This document shows positions 26,769 to 35,840 of a DNA stretch of 64,000 bases, in pieces. The stretch is from Thermincola carboxydiphila. Lineage in GTDB: Bacteria > Bacillota > Thermincolia > Thermincolales > UBA2595. How positions within the stretch are numbered: the first letter of the stretch is position 1; each line of letters starts with the position of its first letter. A program made the translations under genes and the position numbers. The stretch is from assembly GCA_016841725.1 (NCBI GenBank), contig JAENYP010000001.1, positions 62,001-126,000 on the forward strand, written 5' to 3'. The notes under the pieces are model-generated. The model was not told the origin of the DNA, did no database searches, and was given only the letters and a program-made list of their open reading frames with translations.

Positions 26769-27842
26769 TTAGCGGTATGAACCATATGCTTTGGCAGCAT
26801 CCATAATGGCTATTGCATTCAGCAGGGAACCATTTGGCGGGAACTCGCAGCCTGTTGAAAGGATGAAGCCGCCATCACAGTCTTTGAAGTATTCAATGAA
26901 CTCACGGGTATATTCCATTACACCCTGCGGATCAAGGGTCATACCCACTTTTGCGGGATCCATGGAACCAATTGAAACGATCTTCTTGCCCCACTTGGCG
27001 GCATGCTCTTCCCACGACTTGCAGTCAGCAGCCGGGTAAGCATGGGAGATGGCCACAGGGTCGGTATATTTCTGCTGCACATCGAAGTAAATGCCGCCAC
27101 CGCAGTTGTGCAGTACCAGAGCGCCTCCGGCTGCTTTAACGGCATCGGCAATCCGCTTGGCAAAGGGAGCTTCAATGGCTTCCCACATCTTGGGGCTCAT
27201 AATGGTTGCTGAGGCATAGAGGGTATCCATTACAATTGCATGAGCACCTGCCTCTACCTGGGCAACAGCGTAATCAATCAGTGCAGGCGTAATGGCCTCA
27301 CAGGCAGCGATCAGGTCTTCCCTGTGTTTGATACAGTCAATAAACATCCTCTCATGGCCTCTCATAGCGCCAAGTACGCCCAGCGGGGCATAAACGAAGC
27401 CACAGACCCCGCACTCTTTGCCCTTAGCCTTAGCGATTCTGTTAACCACATCAATTACCATTTTGGTCCGGCCGGTTTCCCTCAGGTTAACCTGTTCAAT
27501 TTTATGGTAATCTTCATGGGACTTTAGAATGGGATGGTTGGGGTCAGAGTAGGGAGTACTCTCCATTGGGTATATACAGGGCTGGCCAAAAGCTTCCGCT
27601 TCCACTGAGAGGTCTACCAGGGTCACGAAGATATCAAAGTCCATTAATGCGTGAGCCTGTAACATTGACTCTGCGCAAAGCTCGGAATCAGTTGCCCACT
27701 TGTCATAAGTAACCCCAAGAATTCTCCTTGATGCTCCGCAAACCAGTGAAGCCACAGGCACTCTGTCCGGCTTCTTATATGACAGGGCAGCCAGCGCCCT
27801 CTCCAAACCTGTCATTTCTTCTTTAAACTGCTTAACAACCAT
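26769..27842 (-). CDS. UroD/MtaA-family corrinoid methyltransferase, copy 1
   Basis: Zinc-dependent methyltransferase of the uroporphyrinogen-decarboxylase fold (MtaA/CmuA/MtbA group), 357 residues. Candidate zinc ligands are in VLHNCGGG and LSTGCEFPPNG. It moves a methyl group between a corrinoid protein and a thiol, tetrahydrofolate or an unknown substrate. It is nearly collinear with copy 3 (35841-36920) and more distant from copy 2. The neighbours (CobW GTPase, corrinoid protein) form a unit with it. Substrate cannot be deduced. Confidence 0.88.
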   Translation of the reverse strand: MVVKQFKEEMTGLERALAALSYKKPDRVPVASLVCGASRRILGVTYDKWATDSELCAESMLQAHALMDFDIFVTLVDLSVEAEAFGQPCIYPMESTPYSDPNHPILKSHEDYHKIEQVNLRETGRTKMVIDVVNRIAKAKGKECGVCGFVYAPLGVLGAMRGHERMFIDCIKHREDLIAACEAITPALIDYAVAQVEAGAHAIVMDTLYASATIMSPKMWEAIEAPFAKRIADAVKAAGGALVLHNCGGGIYFDVQQKYTDPVAISHAYPAADCKSWEEHAAKWGKKIVSIGSMDPAKVGMTLDPQGVMEYTREFIEYFKDCDGGFILSTGCEFPPNGSLLNAIAIMDAAKAYGSYR

Positions 27843-27901
27843 TAATATCCCTCCAATAATTTGTTGTTGAAACCCATTTTAAGATTCGCTCACTATCAAA
27901 A

Positions 27902-28453
27902 CTAATCCAATAACACTAAACCGCAATAAACAACCTCTGAAGATAAACCCAGATTAAAACCCATACCTGCATTTTCGGCTGTCTTGAAAATATCAACCCC
28001 CATTGACTCGATACTGGGCCGCGCCTGATATGGATGCCGGCACGGCTCACCGGAATGATAACCTACACATTCCGGACACAGCTTGCACGATGATGCAATA
28101 TATCCTGTAGCCAGATAGTTTCCCTTTGTCAATGCCCTCCCTTCCACCTTATTAATGACAGAATGTAGATCTTTCTCAGCTGCAATAAGGTCTGCCTTAT
28201 CATAACCGCTGCTCTTAACCTGAACCAGTAAAGCAGCGGAATACTGAGCACAAAGTGATTTGAATTTCTCCACAGGAATGGTGTGAGGCGGGCACAGGAG
28301 GTGTCGGTTATAGTCCTCACAGACCGGTACATGGCACTTCAGTCTGACCCTGTCATCAATAACAACATCTGCTGCTGCCAGCAATTTCGCCCGGTAAGCG
28401 CCCAGTTCCTGGGCATACTCTTCCAAATCCCGGAGTTTTTCTAAGTCTGTCAT
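27902..28453 (-). CDS. DUF2284 family cysteine-rich metal-binding protein, copy 1
   Basis: Protein of 183 residues with ordered cysteines: RLKCHVPVCEDYNRHLLCPPH and CKLCPECVGYHSGEPCRHP, the pattern of DUF2284 proteins, which probably hold an Fe-S cluster. These genes recur next to corrinoid methyltransferases; their function is not established to my knowledge. ATG 28453 is chosen because AAGGGAGTG precedes it; the frame is open to 28486. It lies between the VWA gene and methyltransferase copy 1. Confidence 0.8.
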   Translation of the reverse strand: MTDLEKLRDLEEYAQELGAYRAKLLAAADVVIDDRVRLKCHVPVCEDYNRHLLCPPHTIPVEKFKSLCAQYSAALLVQVKSSGYDKADLIAAEKDLHSVINKVEGRALTKGNYLATGYIASSCKLCPECVGYHSGEPCRHPYQARPSIESMGVDIFKTAENAGMGFNLGLSSEVVYCGLVLLD

Positions 28454-28525
28454 ATTTATCACTCCCTTATTTTCCTTTATGTCCAAGGCTTCTAACCTTA
28501 AACCTTTAGTTATTTGCTCTATCGT

Positions 28526-28653
28526 TGGCTCCGGAAATGCCCGAGGTCTATAGTGAGATTTTGTATAAGATTTTCCTTAGACTCATAGGCGGCAGTGCGG
28601 AAAATCGATACAATAGCTCACCATATACCCTCTCCGGTCATTTCCGGGAGCCA
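28526..28653. repeat. Long imperfect palindrome (about 128 bp)
   Basis: The two ends are complementary (TGGCTCCGGAAATG and its near-complement CATTTCCGGGAGCCA). Pairing continues inwards through GAGGTCTATAGTGAG / CTCACCATATACC, TTGTAT / ATACAA and GATTTTCC / GGAAAATC around a 22-base centre. It starts one base after the VWA stop codon and has no following T-run, so it is not an ordinary terminator. A MITE-like element or structured RNA are options. Confidence 0.7.
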
Positions 28654-28654
28654 G

Positions 28655-31534
28655 CTAAGTAGTAAGATTCTTATAGGTTTCAGTGAGTTTGGTGGGAAGG
28701 GCATTTACATCATCAATGATGATGTAATTTACATTACCGAAAATAAAATCCATATATTCCTGCCCTTTAGTGTCAACAGTGATACAAAAGGGGTTGACAC
28801 CTTTCATCTTGGCTTCCCTGAGGGCCATCCTGGTGTCGCTTTCCGGATAGAGCGGCTCATAATCCTTGGTCATGCCGCTGTTGTAGTCAAAGTCAAAGGG
28901 CCGCCCATCACTGAGTATAATCAGAATTTTGATGGCTGAGCGGACTTCCTGCATCTTGCTTACTGCATGCCTGGTTGCTGCTGCCAGACGGGTCATGCCG
29001 TAACTCTTGAGACCCCCATAGCGCTGCTTCACCTCTGCTGTATAAGGTTCCTCAAAATCCTTGACCACATAAAAGTTCACTTTATCCCGGCTGTCACTGT
29101 TAAATCCATAGATGGCATACTTGTCTCCCAGGACCTCCAGGGCTTCAGCCATTACAACCACTGACTCGGTCTCCACATCAAGGAGGGTCTTTCCCGTCTG
29201 GGAAATCACTTCCTCTGTGGAATAACTCAGGTCCAGCAGGAAACCAACGGCCACATCCCGTTCCCGCTTATCCCGGCGGATATAAAAACCGGTCTCCGGA
29301 GCCACTCCGGCCTTTATTTCCACCATTGCCTCAATCACCGCATCTATATCGATGTCCTCACCGTCTTCACGGCGCCCGTATTTCTGCACCCGGTCAGGTC
29401 TGAGCATACCAAAATAACGTTTCAGGGTATTTATCATCCCCCGGTGTTCTTCAAGTGCCCGGGTAACAAACCTGCCGGTGCTGGGTTTCAGCACAATCTC
29501 CCGCACCCGGCACCAGTCTTTTTTATAGTCATTCAGGGTCCGGTCCCACTCATCATAATAGACTGTCATCCGGTAGGGATTTTCCTCATCCTCATGAAAC
29601 TTTTGGAGCAGCTTTTTAAGTTTGGGGTAAAATTCACCCGTTAAATCAGGAACAGTCTCCTCAGCCGGGGAAACCTGTCCCCCGATTTCCTCGTCAAGTT
29701 TCATTGCTGTGTATATCAGGTCATACCGGAGCCGACCGCGATAAATATGGTTTTTCTGCCTGTCTGTCTGGTAATCCGGCTGCTGATTCTGCAAAACCGG
29801 AAACATCCTGCGGGCCAGAGACAAGGATTCTGCCGCGCTGCCACCCGTTTCTACGACATTTTCCCAGAAGCCCTCCATATCCGCCCTGACCTCTGGGGTA
29901 ACCAGAAGTTTTTCAAGGTCAAGATTGCCTGGCCACAGGAAAGATTTCAGGTATAATAAAATGTCTTCTTTTAGACAACCTTCTCCCACGCTATTTTCTA
30001 TGCTGTTAACATCAGCCACTATTCCCATATCCCGGTTCAGGCCTGGGTAGTGCTTCATTGCCAGGTAATCGACCCGGTTATCCTCGATATATTCAAACAG
30101 CTGGCCCAACTGCCTGTTTTGGATCAGTTCCCCCAGCTCTTCACATGTCAGTTCCAGGGTTCCGAAGGTCATGTGTGCTGACAGGTGCATCAGCATGACC
30201 CGGTACAACCGGAGGTTATCCCGCTCTTCTTCATAGCTCCTGAGCATATCAGGGAGGTATATTCTCCTGGTATCCAGGGTCCCGAATAAACGGTCATCCT
30301 CATGTATTTTCCCGGGAAGGTCTGAGGCATTCCTGATAATCACTTCTTCCCCGGTCAGGCCCTCAAAATATATTAACAGAACCTTTCTGATTGCTTCCAG
30401 GAATAAACCGCTCCTCAGCTTTGATACTGTATCCCGGCTTTCCTGCGACTTAAGAGCAAAATAAGCCAGCCGGTTGTCTTGTTCTATATTCTCCAGCCCG
30501 TACCGGACCCAGCCGGCCAGCTCGTTTGCATCCAGCTGCTGCAGCAGTTCAGGCGTATTCAGGATAAAATCACAGGCCCCTGCGCCGCCTTGACCCGTTT
30601 TCACCCGGCTTATCAGGTCAACCCAGGCTTCTAACTCATCCCAGCTAAGATTTTTCAGCGCCTGGGGAGTCACTTCAAAGAAAGCCTCCCCGGCCCTGCT
30701 GTCTGCCAGGGCAACCTGCCGTCCTAATAAGGCCCATTTCTCAAATAACCCCTTTAGGCCGTATGCCTTTTTTGCTGTTTCAGCAACAGCCGGTGTGGCT
30801 GCAAAATACTTCCCGCTCACGCCGCGCCTGCAGTCTTTAAGCAGGTATGCGGCCTCCGCCCACCGGTCCAGACTGCCAATTCCGGCATGCCGGATAAACA
30901 TGGGGGCTGCCAGAAAGAACTCCCCGGCATCATCAGGCAGAGCACCTGCCAGCCGGTAACCTGTGGTCAGAAGTTGTTCCATTCCTGCTATATCCAGAGC
31001 GCCTGCAATTTCCGGCCATACCTTCAAAGCGGCCACTGCTGCCTGCCAGGACTTTACGGTTATCTGGGAGATCCACTTAATCAGAAGCCTTTGTTCCCCT
31101 TCATTAAGCAGCCCAAAGATGTATTCACTGTTCTTGAAATACCAGTTTGCTTCACGGCTGCTGTACTTTAAAAGCTCCCTGCCCACAGCCGCCCAGTCTG
31201 CGAATACCTCCGGACCGGTCCGGCCGGCAACCTCAGCGCTGGCCTTCAGAAATGACAGGGCACATTCCCATTCCCCCCGGGAAATTCGCAGCCCTTCCTC
31301 AAGCCACACCTCAAATGCAACAGGCGGAACCTCCCGGCCTACCTCGGAAACAATTCTCCAGAACCAAATGCCATTAACTGTACTGGATTTATGAAAAACC
31401 TGACCTGTTTTATTAATCAGCTCTACCCGTTCTTCCGGCAGACCTGTCAGGTATTCGATAAGGCTTTCTCGTTCAGCGTCATTTAGAGATTTTAGCATCG
31501 AATCATTTATTTCAGCATTCCCGATACATACCAT
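28655..31534 (-). CDS. Large VWA-domain protein, NorD/CoxE-like
   Basis: Protein of 959 residues with a long helical, leucine/alanine-rich N-terminal part and a C-terminal von Willebrand A domain. The VWA domain has the MIDAS motif DLSYSTE (DxSxS) near residue 760 and ILSDGRPFDF later. Such proteins pair with MoxR/NorQ-type AAA+ ATPases to mature or reactivate metalloenzymes (NorQ-NorD, CbbQ-CbbO). The partner ATPase gene ends 11 bases upstream. Location inside a corrinoid methyltransferase region suggests a methyltransferase or corrinoid protein as client; this is inference. Fragments of a second copy survive at 34882-35095. Confidence 0.85.
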   Translation of the reverse strand: MVCIGNAEINDSMLKSLNDAERESLIEYLTGLPEERVELINKTGQVFHKSSTVNGIWFWRIVSEVGREVPPVAFEVWLEEGLRISRGEWECALSFLKASAEVAGRTGPEVFADWAAVGRELLKYSSREANWYFKNSEYIFGLLNEGEQRLLIKWISQITVKSWQAAVAALKVWPEIAGALDIAGMEQLLTTGYRLAGALPDDAGEFFLAAPMFIRHAGIGSLDRWAEAAYLLKDCRRGVSGKYFAATPAVAETAKKAYGLKGLFEKWALLGRQVALADSRAGEAFFEVTPQALKNLSWDELEAWVDLISRVKTGQGGAGACDFILNTPELLQQLDANELAGWVRYGLENIEQDNRLAYFALKSQESRDTVSKLRSGLFLEAIRKVLLIYFEGLTGEEVIIRNASDLPGKIHEDDRLFGTLDTRRIYLPDMLRSYEEERDNLRLYRVMLMHLSAHMTFGTLELTCEELGELIQNRQLGQLFEYIEDNRVDYLAMKHYPGLNRDMGIVADVNSIENSVGEGCLKEDILLYLKSFLWPGNLDLEKLLVTPEVRADMEGFWENVVETGGSAAESLSLARRMFPVLQNQQPDYQTDRQKNHIYRGRLRYDLIYTAMKLDEEIGGQVSPAEETVPDLTGEFYPKLKKLLQKFHEDEENPYRMTVYYDEWDRTLNDYKKDWCRVREIVLKPSTGRFVTRALEEHRGMINTLKRYFGMLRPDRVQKYGRREDGEDIDIDAVIEAMVEIKAGVAPETGFYIRRDKRERDVAVGFLLDLSYSTEEVISQTGKTLLDVETESVVVMAEALEVLGDKYAIYGFNSDSRDKVNFYVVKDFEEPYTAEVKQRYGGLKSYGMTRLAAATRHAVSKMQEVRSAIKILIILSDGRPFDFDYNSGMTKDYEPLYPESDTRMALREAKMKGVNPFCITVDTKGQEYMDFIFGNVNYIIIDDVNALPTKLTETYKNLTT

Positions 31535-31545
31535 TGGGCCACCAC

Positions 31546-32367
31546 CTAACTGAATATTGAAACAGCGATTTCCTCAAGACTAATCTGCATAGCTTCATCA
31601 TCAGTGATAGGCTTGATCATCGCCACTCGTACGGCATTCATTAGGTCAATACGTTCACTTATTAACTGACCTGCATATATCAACAGCCTTGTACTCACAC
31701 CTTCTTCAAGACCACGGTTTTTCAGGTTTCTTATTTTATGGGCCAGTTCGATAAGTTTTTCCGCTATCTCTTCACTGACTCCCGATTCTTTGACTACTAC
31801 CTGTTTTTCCAGGTCAGCGGTGGGATAATCGAAATCCATGGCAATAAACCTTTGTTTGGTACTCTGCTTGAGGTCTTTTAGGAAGGTCTGATATCCGGGG
31901 TTATATGAAACAACCAGCATAAAATCATCAGGGGCTGTCAATATCTCACCCTTCTTTTCGATGGGCAGTACCCTCCGGTTGTCAGTCAGCGGGTGAATTA
32001 CAACAGTGGTATCCTTACGGGCCTCCACTACCTCATCAAGGTAACAGATGGCCCCTGTCTTCACCGCTGTTGTTAACGGCCCGTCATTCCAAACCGTTTC
32101 CGTACCCTTTAGAAGATATCTCCCCACCAGGTCACTGGTAGTCAGGTCCTCATGACAAGCTATTGTTATCAGGGGCCTTTGCAGCCGAAAAGCCATGTGT
32201 TCCAGAAACCTGGTCTTGCCGCATCCCGTCGGTCCCTTCAGCATTACCGGCAGCTTGCTCTGATAGGCCTGTTTAAAGATAGTTATTTCATCCCCCAGGG
32301 GCATATAAAACGGTTCTTCCTTGATAGTAAAATCTTCAATCCGGTGTTCCACAGCCTTTGTCATCAT
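31546..32367 (-). CDS. MoxR-type AAA+ ATPase, NorQ/CbbQ-like
   Basis: AAA+ ATPase of 273 residues with Walker A GPTGCGKT, Walker [11 protein letters not shown], and sensor-region SYNPGYQ, in the NorQ/CbbQ/GvpN branch of MoxR. It forms a two-gene unit with the VWA gene (11-base gap) and probably remodels a target protein together with it. The usual partners (nitric oxide reductase, Rubisco) are absent; corrinoid methyltransferase genes flank it on both sides. Confidence 0.88.
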   Translation of the reverse strand: MMTKAVEHRIEDFTIKEEPFYMPLGDEITIFKQAYQSKLPVMLKGPTGCGKTRFLEHMAFRLQRPLITIACHEDLTTSDLVGRYLLKGTETVWNDGPLTTAVKTGAICYLDEVVEARKDTTVVIHPLTDNRRVLPIEKKGEILTAPDDFMLVVSYNPGYQTFLKDLKQSTKQRFIAMDFDYPTADLEKQVVVKESGVSEEIAEKLIELAHKIRNLKNRGLEEGVSTRLLIYAGQLISERIDLMNAVRVAMIKPITDDEAMQISLEEIAVSIFS

Positions 32368-32807
32368 CTATCAAGCTCCTTATTTAAAAATTTGCTAATA
32401 TTTCTTACGTTAACCACATTCTGTTATAGGGTAATCGTAATTCATCAAATACTTACTTTATTATTAAAAAATTAGAAACGGTTTTTTAATTCCTCCTGAC
32501 CCGCTTCTAATTTTTCCTTATAATAAGCCTTAGTTCCTCTATATACACCTGATGTATTAGCAAAACTAACCTACTTAACACTTATATCACACATTTTCTA
32601 ATTATTGGTTAATACGGTTTACTAATTATTCACTTTTTCTTAATCTCTTGGTTCAAATTATAAATATCTATACCACATTACCGTGCATTTTTTTTGGTTA
32701 ACTGTCGTTATTTATGGTCGAACGGTCGTTTTCCGGGTGGGAATGGTTTTTTCGTTGGTTCACAACTTTTGCACTTTTGCTGATTATGAGCGGCTTACTT
32801 AGTGAAA
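32368..32807. other. AT-rich intergenic region upstream of AAA-VWA operon
   Basis: 440 bases without a credible gene. It contains the terminator-like repeat listed separately and a GTCG/CGTT-rich stretch (about 32700-32760: gtcgttatttatggtcgaac, then ggtcgtttt). Presumably it holds the promoter of the AAA-VWA genes; no consensus promoter stood out. Confidence 0.5.
32467..32515 (-). terminator. Intrinsic terminator upstream of AAA ATPase gene
   Basis: Arms AAAAATTAGAAACGG and CCGCTTCTAATTTTT pair over about 15 bases with one mismatch. The minus-strand transcript continues in a U-rich run. It lies 290 bases past CobW copy 2 and 100 bases before the ATPase gene, so it may end the upstream operon or attenuate the downstream one. 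Confidence 0.6.
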
Positions 32808-33698
32808 CTAATTGCATTCACCCAGTTTCACCTGTAAAGCTTGGCGGTTAAAATCCTTACCGATAAAAATCAGCTTACTGTCTGCTGTTTCGGGAAAATC
32901 CTCCAAAGTATAATTACCCTGGACATAATCCATTTTAGAATATCTGCCGCCGGTTGTTCTGTAAATGCCTTTTGCCCTGTAGATATTGCCGTACTTACCT
33001 GCTTTCATTTCTTCCATCAGTTCTTTCATCAACTCCGGTGAATATTCCCTTTCTGAAGTTATGGCCAGGGAATCAAAGTCATGGTCAAAATGAAGGTGCA
33101 GAAATTCAGTACCGTGTTCCCTGATAAAATCTGGCAGCTCTGTTTCACAGTTTATTGTATTCAGCAGGATTGCATGGGAATTATACTTGCGCAGTTCTTC
33201 CTCAATCAGTTTGATAGTGTTTTCATTCACTAGGTCGGATTTATTAATCAGAATAATATCAGAGTTGGCCAACTGGTCTGTGTAAAAGTCGCCGAACAGA
33301 CCGGAGTGCACGTTTGAGAGGAAACTGTCGGCATCTACGATGCCTATTATTGCTTCAATCTCCAGCCCATACTCTTTACTGATAGGTTCAAGCACCTCCA
33401 GAATGCCGGAGGGCACGGCCAGCCCGGAAGGTTCTATAATCAAACGCTCCGGGTTATACTTGCTCTTGATTTCTTTGACAGCCGCGACCAGGTCATTGGC
33501 CAGGGTACAGCAGATGCAACCGCTGGGAAGTTCCACCATATCAATAACATCACCCTTACTGATGGCTTCAGCATCAATACCCACATCGCCAAATTCATTT
33601 ACAATGACAGCCATGTTCCCACTGGCTTTTTTGAGTACGTTTTTGATACAGGTGGTCTTACCTGCCCCCAAAAAACCACTGATAATTTTGATTTTCAT
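32808..33698 (-). CDS. CobW/G3E-family GTPase, copy 2
   Basis: Protein of 296 residues, closely similar to copy 1 over its whole length (GFLGAGKTT, SGCICCTL, NKSD all conserved). It follows methyltransferase copy 2 with a 43-base gap. Having one GTPase per methyltransferase/corrinoid set implies a dedicated metal- or cofactor-handling role and reflects duplication of the whole unit. Confidence 0.87.
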   Translation of the reverse strand: MKIKIISGFLGAGKTTCIKNVLKKASGNMAVIVNEFGDVGIDAEAISKGDVIDMVELPSGCICCTLANDLVAAVKEIKSKYNPERLIIEPSGLAVPSGILEVLEPISKEYGLEIEAIIGIVDADSFLSNVHSGLFGDFYTDQLANSDIILINKSDLVNENTIKLIEEELRKYNSHAILLNTINCETELPDFIREHGTEFLHLHFDHDFDSLAITSEREYSPELMKELMEEMKAGKYGNIYRAKGIYRTTGGRYSKMDYVQGNYTLEDFPETADSKLIFIGKDFNRQALQVKLGECN

Positions 33699-33741
33699 TT
33701 AATCCCCCCCAGATATCATTTGTTCCTCAGAAACCGTTCTC

Positions 33742-34812
33742 TCAGTTGGTTCCATAGGCTTTGGCCGCTCTACACATAGCAATTAAATTGAGCAAGGTGC
33801 CATTAGGCGGGAACTCACACCCTGGAGCTAAGAAAAACCCTCCATTACAGCCGTCAAAGGTGTCAATAAAGTACCGGCACTCCTCCATTACCTGTTCTTC
33901 GTTCCAAACCATGCCTATCTTGGAAGGATCCATAGCGCCTATATGCAGTACCTTTTTGCCCCATTTGGCTGCGTGTTCTTCCCAGGTCTTACATCCGGCG
34001 GCCGGGTAAGCATGCGAAATGGCTACGGGTTCGAGCCACTTGATCTGTTCCTCAAAGTAGGGACCGTTTCCACAGTTGTGCAGCATAACAGCGCCGCCTG
34101 CCTTTCTTACTGCATCAGCAATCCTCTTGGCATAAGGCGCTTCAATGGCCTCCCACATCTTAACACCCATTATGCTTTGTGAAGCACACAGCGTATCTAT
34201 GGTTATGCCCCCTGCGCCGACCTCTACTTGGGCAACAGCATAATCCTCCAAAACAGGGGTTATTATTTCGAGGGCTTCAATTACCGCATCCTTGTTTTTC
34301 ATAATGTCAACAAACATTCTTTCATGTCCTCTCATTTGGCCAAGAACGCCAAGAGGGCCATATACAAATCCACCCACAGAATATTCTTTTCCTTTAGCCT
34401 TAACTAACTTTTCTGTGCCGTAAATTGTATCCTTCATCCGGCCTGTTTCCCTTGGATTAATCCTTTGTAATCTTCTGTAATCATCGACAGTCTTTATTAA
34501 AAGGTTATTGGGATCGGCGTAAGCAGTACTCTCAAGAGGATAAACAACTGATTGACCGAAAGCCTCTGCTTCCACAGAGAGGTCATAAACAAATGCAAAT
34601 GCATCAAACCCATAATCACAAAGCTTATGCAGCTGTAACTGAGCTTCTACATAGATGTCAGGATCCCGGGACAATTTGCTCATACTAACACCCAAAACGC
34701 GTCGCGCAATACCAATAGACTGTGGTACCACAGGCACCCGGTCAGGCTTCTGATATGTCATTGCCGCGATAACCCTTTCCAATCCTGTCATTTCATCCTT
34801 GAACTGTTTCAT
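33742..34812 (-). CDS. UroD/MtaA-family corrinoid methyltransferase, copy 2 (divergent)
   Basis: Protein of 356 residues of the same family as copies 1 and 3. Probable zinc ligands are in MLHNCGNG and APGCEFPPNG. It differs from the other two at many positions in the substrate-facing region (for example FVYDLSVEAEAFGQSV and DTLCASQSIMG), so a different methyl donor or acceptor is likely. It lies downstream of the decayed VWA remnant and upstream of CobW copy 2. Confidence 0.86.
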   Translation of the reverse strand: MKQFKDEMTGLERVIAAMTYQKPDRVPVVPQSIGIARRVLGVSMSKLSRDPDIYVEAQLQLHKLCDYGFDAFAFVYDLSVEAEAFGQSVVYPLESTAYADPNNLLIKTVDDYRRLQRINPRETGRMKDTIYGTEKLVKAKGKEYSVGGFVYGPLGVLGQMRGHERMFVDIMKNKDAVIEALEIITPVLEDYAVAQVEVGAGGITIDTLCASQSIMGVKMWEAIEAPYAKRIADAVRKAGGAVMLHNCGNGPYFEEQIKWLEPVAISHAYPAAGCKTWEEHAAKWGKKVLHIGAMDPSKIGMVWNEEQVMEECRYFIDTFDGCNGGFFLAPGCEFPPNGTLLNLIAMCRAAKAYGTN

Positions 34813-34881
34813 TTAACATCCCCCCGTCAATTTGGTCTCTAAAACCATACCTTGGAATAGATACCCACATATGCTCCCTTC

Positions 34882-35095
34882 TACATCAATTATGATGTAA
34901 TTTACATTACAGGGGCTGCCAGGAAGAACTCCCCGGCATCATCAGGCCGCTCTGCCCGTTCTTCCGGCAGCCCTGTCAGGTATTCGATAAGGCTTTCTCG
35001 TTCGGCGTCATTTAGAGATTTTAGCATCGAATCATTTATTTCGGCATTCCCGATACATACTATTGGGCCACCACCTAACTGGATATTGCCACAGC
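34882..35095 (-). pseudogene. Decayed remnant of a second VWA gene
   Basis: Three short blocks, in order, match separate parts of the intact VWA gene: 34882-34910 matches 28706-28737 (gene 3' end), 34911-34946 matches 30902-30938 (middle), and 34950-35089 matches 31421-31560 (gene 5' end and the last bases of the ATPase gene). The large parts between are deleted. Orientation is the same as the intact gene. This shows that a second AAA-VWA pair once lay between corrinoid copy 2 and methyltransferase copy 2. Confidence 0.88.
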
Positions 35096-35116
35096 ACCCC
35101 GTTTCTTAATTACTTA

Positions 35117-35782
35117 TTACTGCATATCTTTCAAGGCCTTAACCATGTTCAGGGCTTCTTTCAAGGCATTATTGGCATCCTTCGCAAATCCGTCAGCCCC
35201 CCACTTTCCTGCCAGGTCTTCGGAAACAGGGGCGCCGCCAATCATAATTTTACACTGGGGGTTTTTGTCTTTCACCTTCTTAATTACCTCAGGCATACCC
35301 ACCATCGTGGTGGTCATCATTGCCGACAGGCAGAGCAGTTCAGAATCAGTCTTCAACTGTTCCTCGACAAATTTTTCCAGGGGAACATCCCGGCCCAGGT
35401 CATGAACGTCAAAACCGGCCACATCAAACATCATTTTGACGATATTCTTACCAATGTCATGAACATCTCCCTGAACGACACCCATTACCACTGTACCCTT
35501 GAGACCCATATCTTTCTGTTCTATATGCGGCTTCAGGATATCCAGGCCTGCATATAAAGCATCTGCACACATGAGGATTTCGGGGACAAAGTACTCCTGC
35601 TCTTCATATAACCTGCCCACTTCGTTCATTCCTTCAACCAAGCCCTCAAAAACTGCCGTATAGGCATCGATACCCTCATCAATAACAGCCTGGGCCGCTT
35701 CCCTCACACCGTCCTCATCATAATCAATAACACCCTGTTTTAAAGCATCAAATAACTCTCTTTCTCTTTCCGATACAGCCAT
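35117..35782 (-). CDS. Corrinoid protein of methyltransferase system, copy 2
   Basis: MtaC-like corrinoid protein, 221 residues, with a helical cap domain and the B12 motif GDVHDIGKNIV providing the axial histidine. It is highly similar to copy 1, the main changes being in the first 20 residues and around EQKDMGLKGTV. It follows methyltransferase copy 3 by 58 bases and is its probable partner. Confidence 0.92.
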   Translation of the reverse strand: MAVSERERELFDALKQGVIDYDEDGVREAAQAVIDEGIDAYTAVFEGLVEGMNEVGRLYEEQEYFVPEILMCADALYAGLDILKPHIEQKDMGLKGTVVMGVVQGDVHDIGKNIVKMMFDVAGFDVHDLGRDVPLEKFVEEQLKTDSELLCLSAMMTTTMVGMPEVIKKVKDKNPQCKIMIGGAPVSEDLAGKWGADGFAKDANNALKEALNMVKALKDMQ

Positions 35783-35840
35783 CTAACCATTACCTCCCTT
35801 TATTCATCTCTTTTACCGGTATGCTCCACATATTCTTGTT

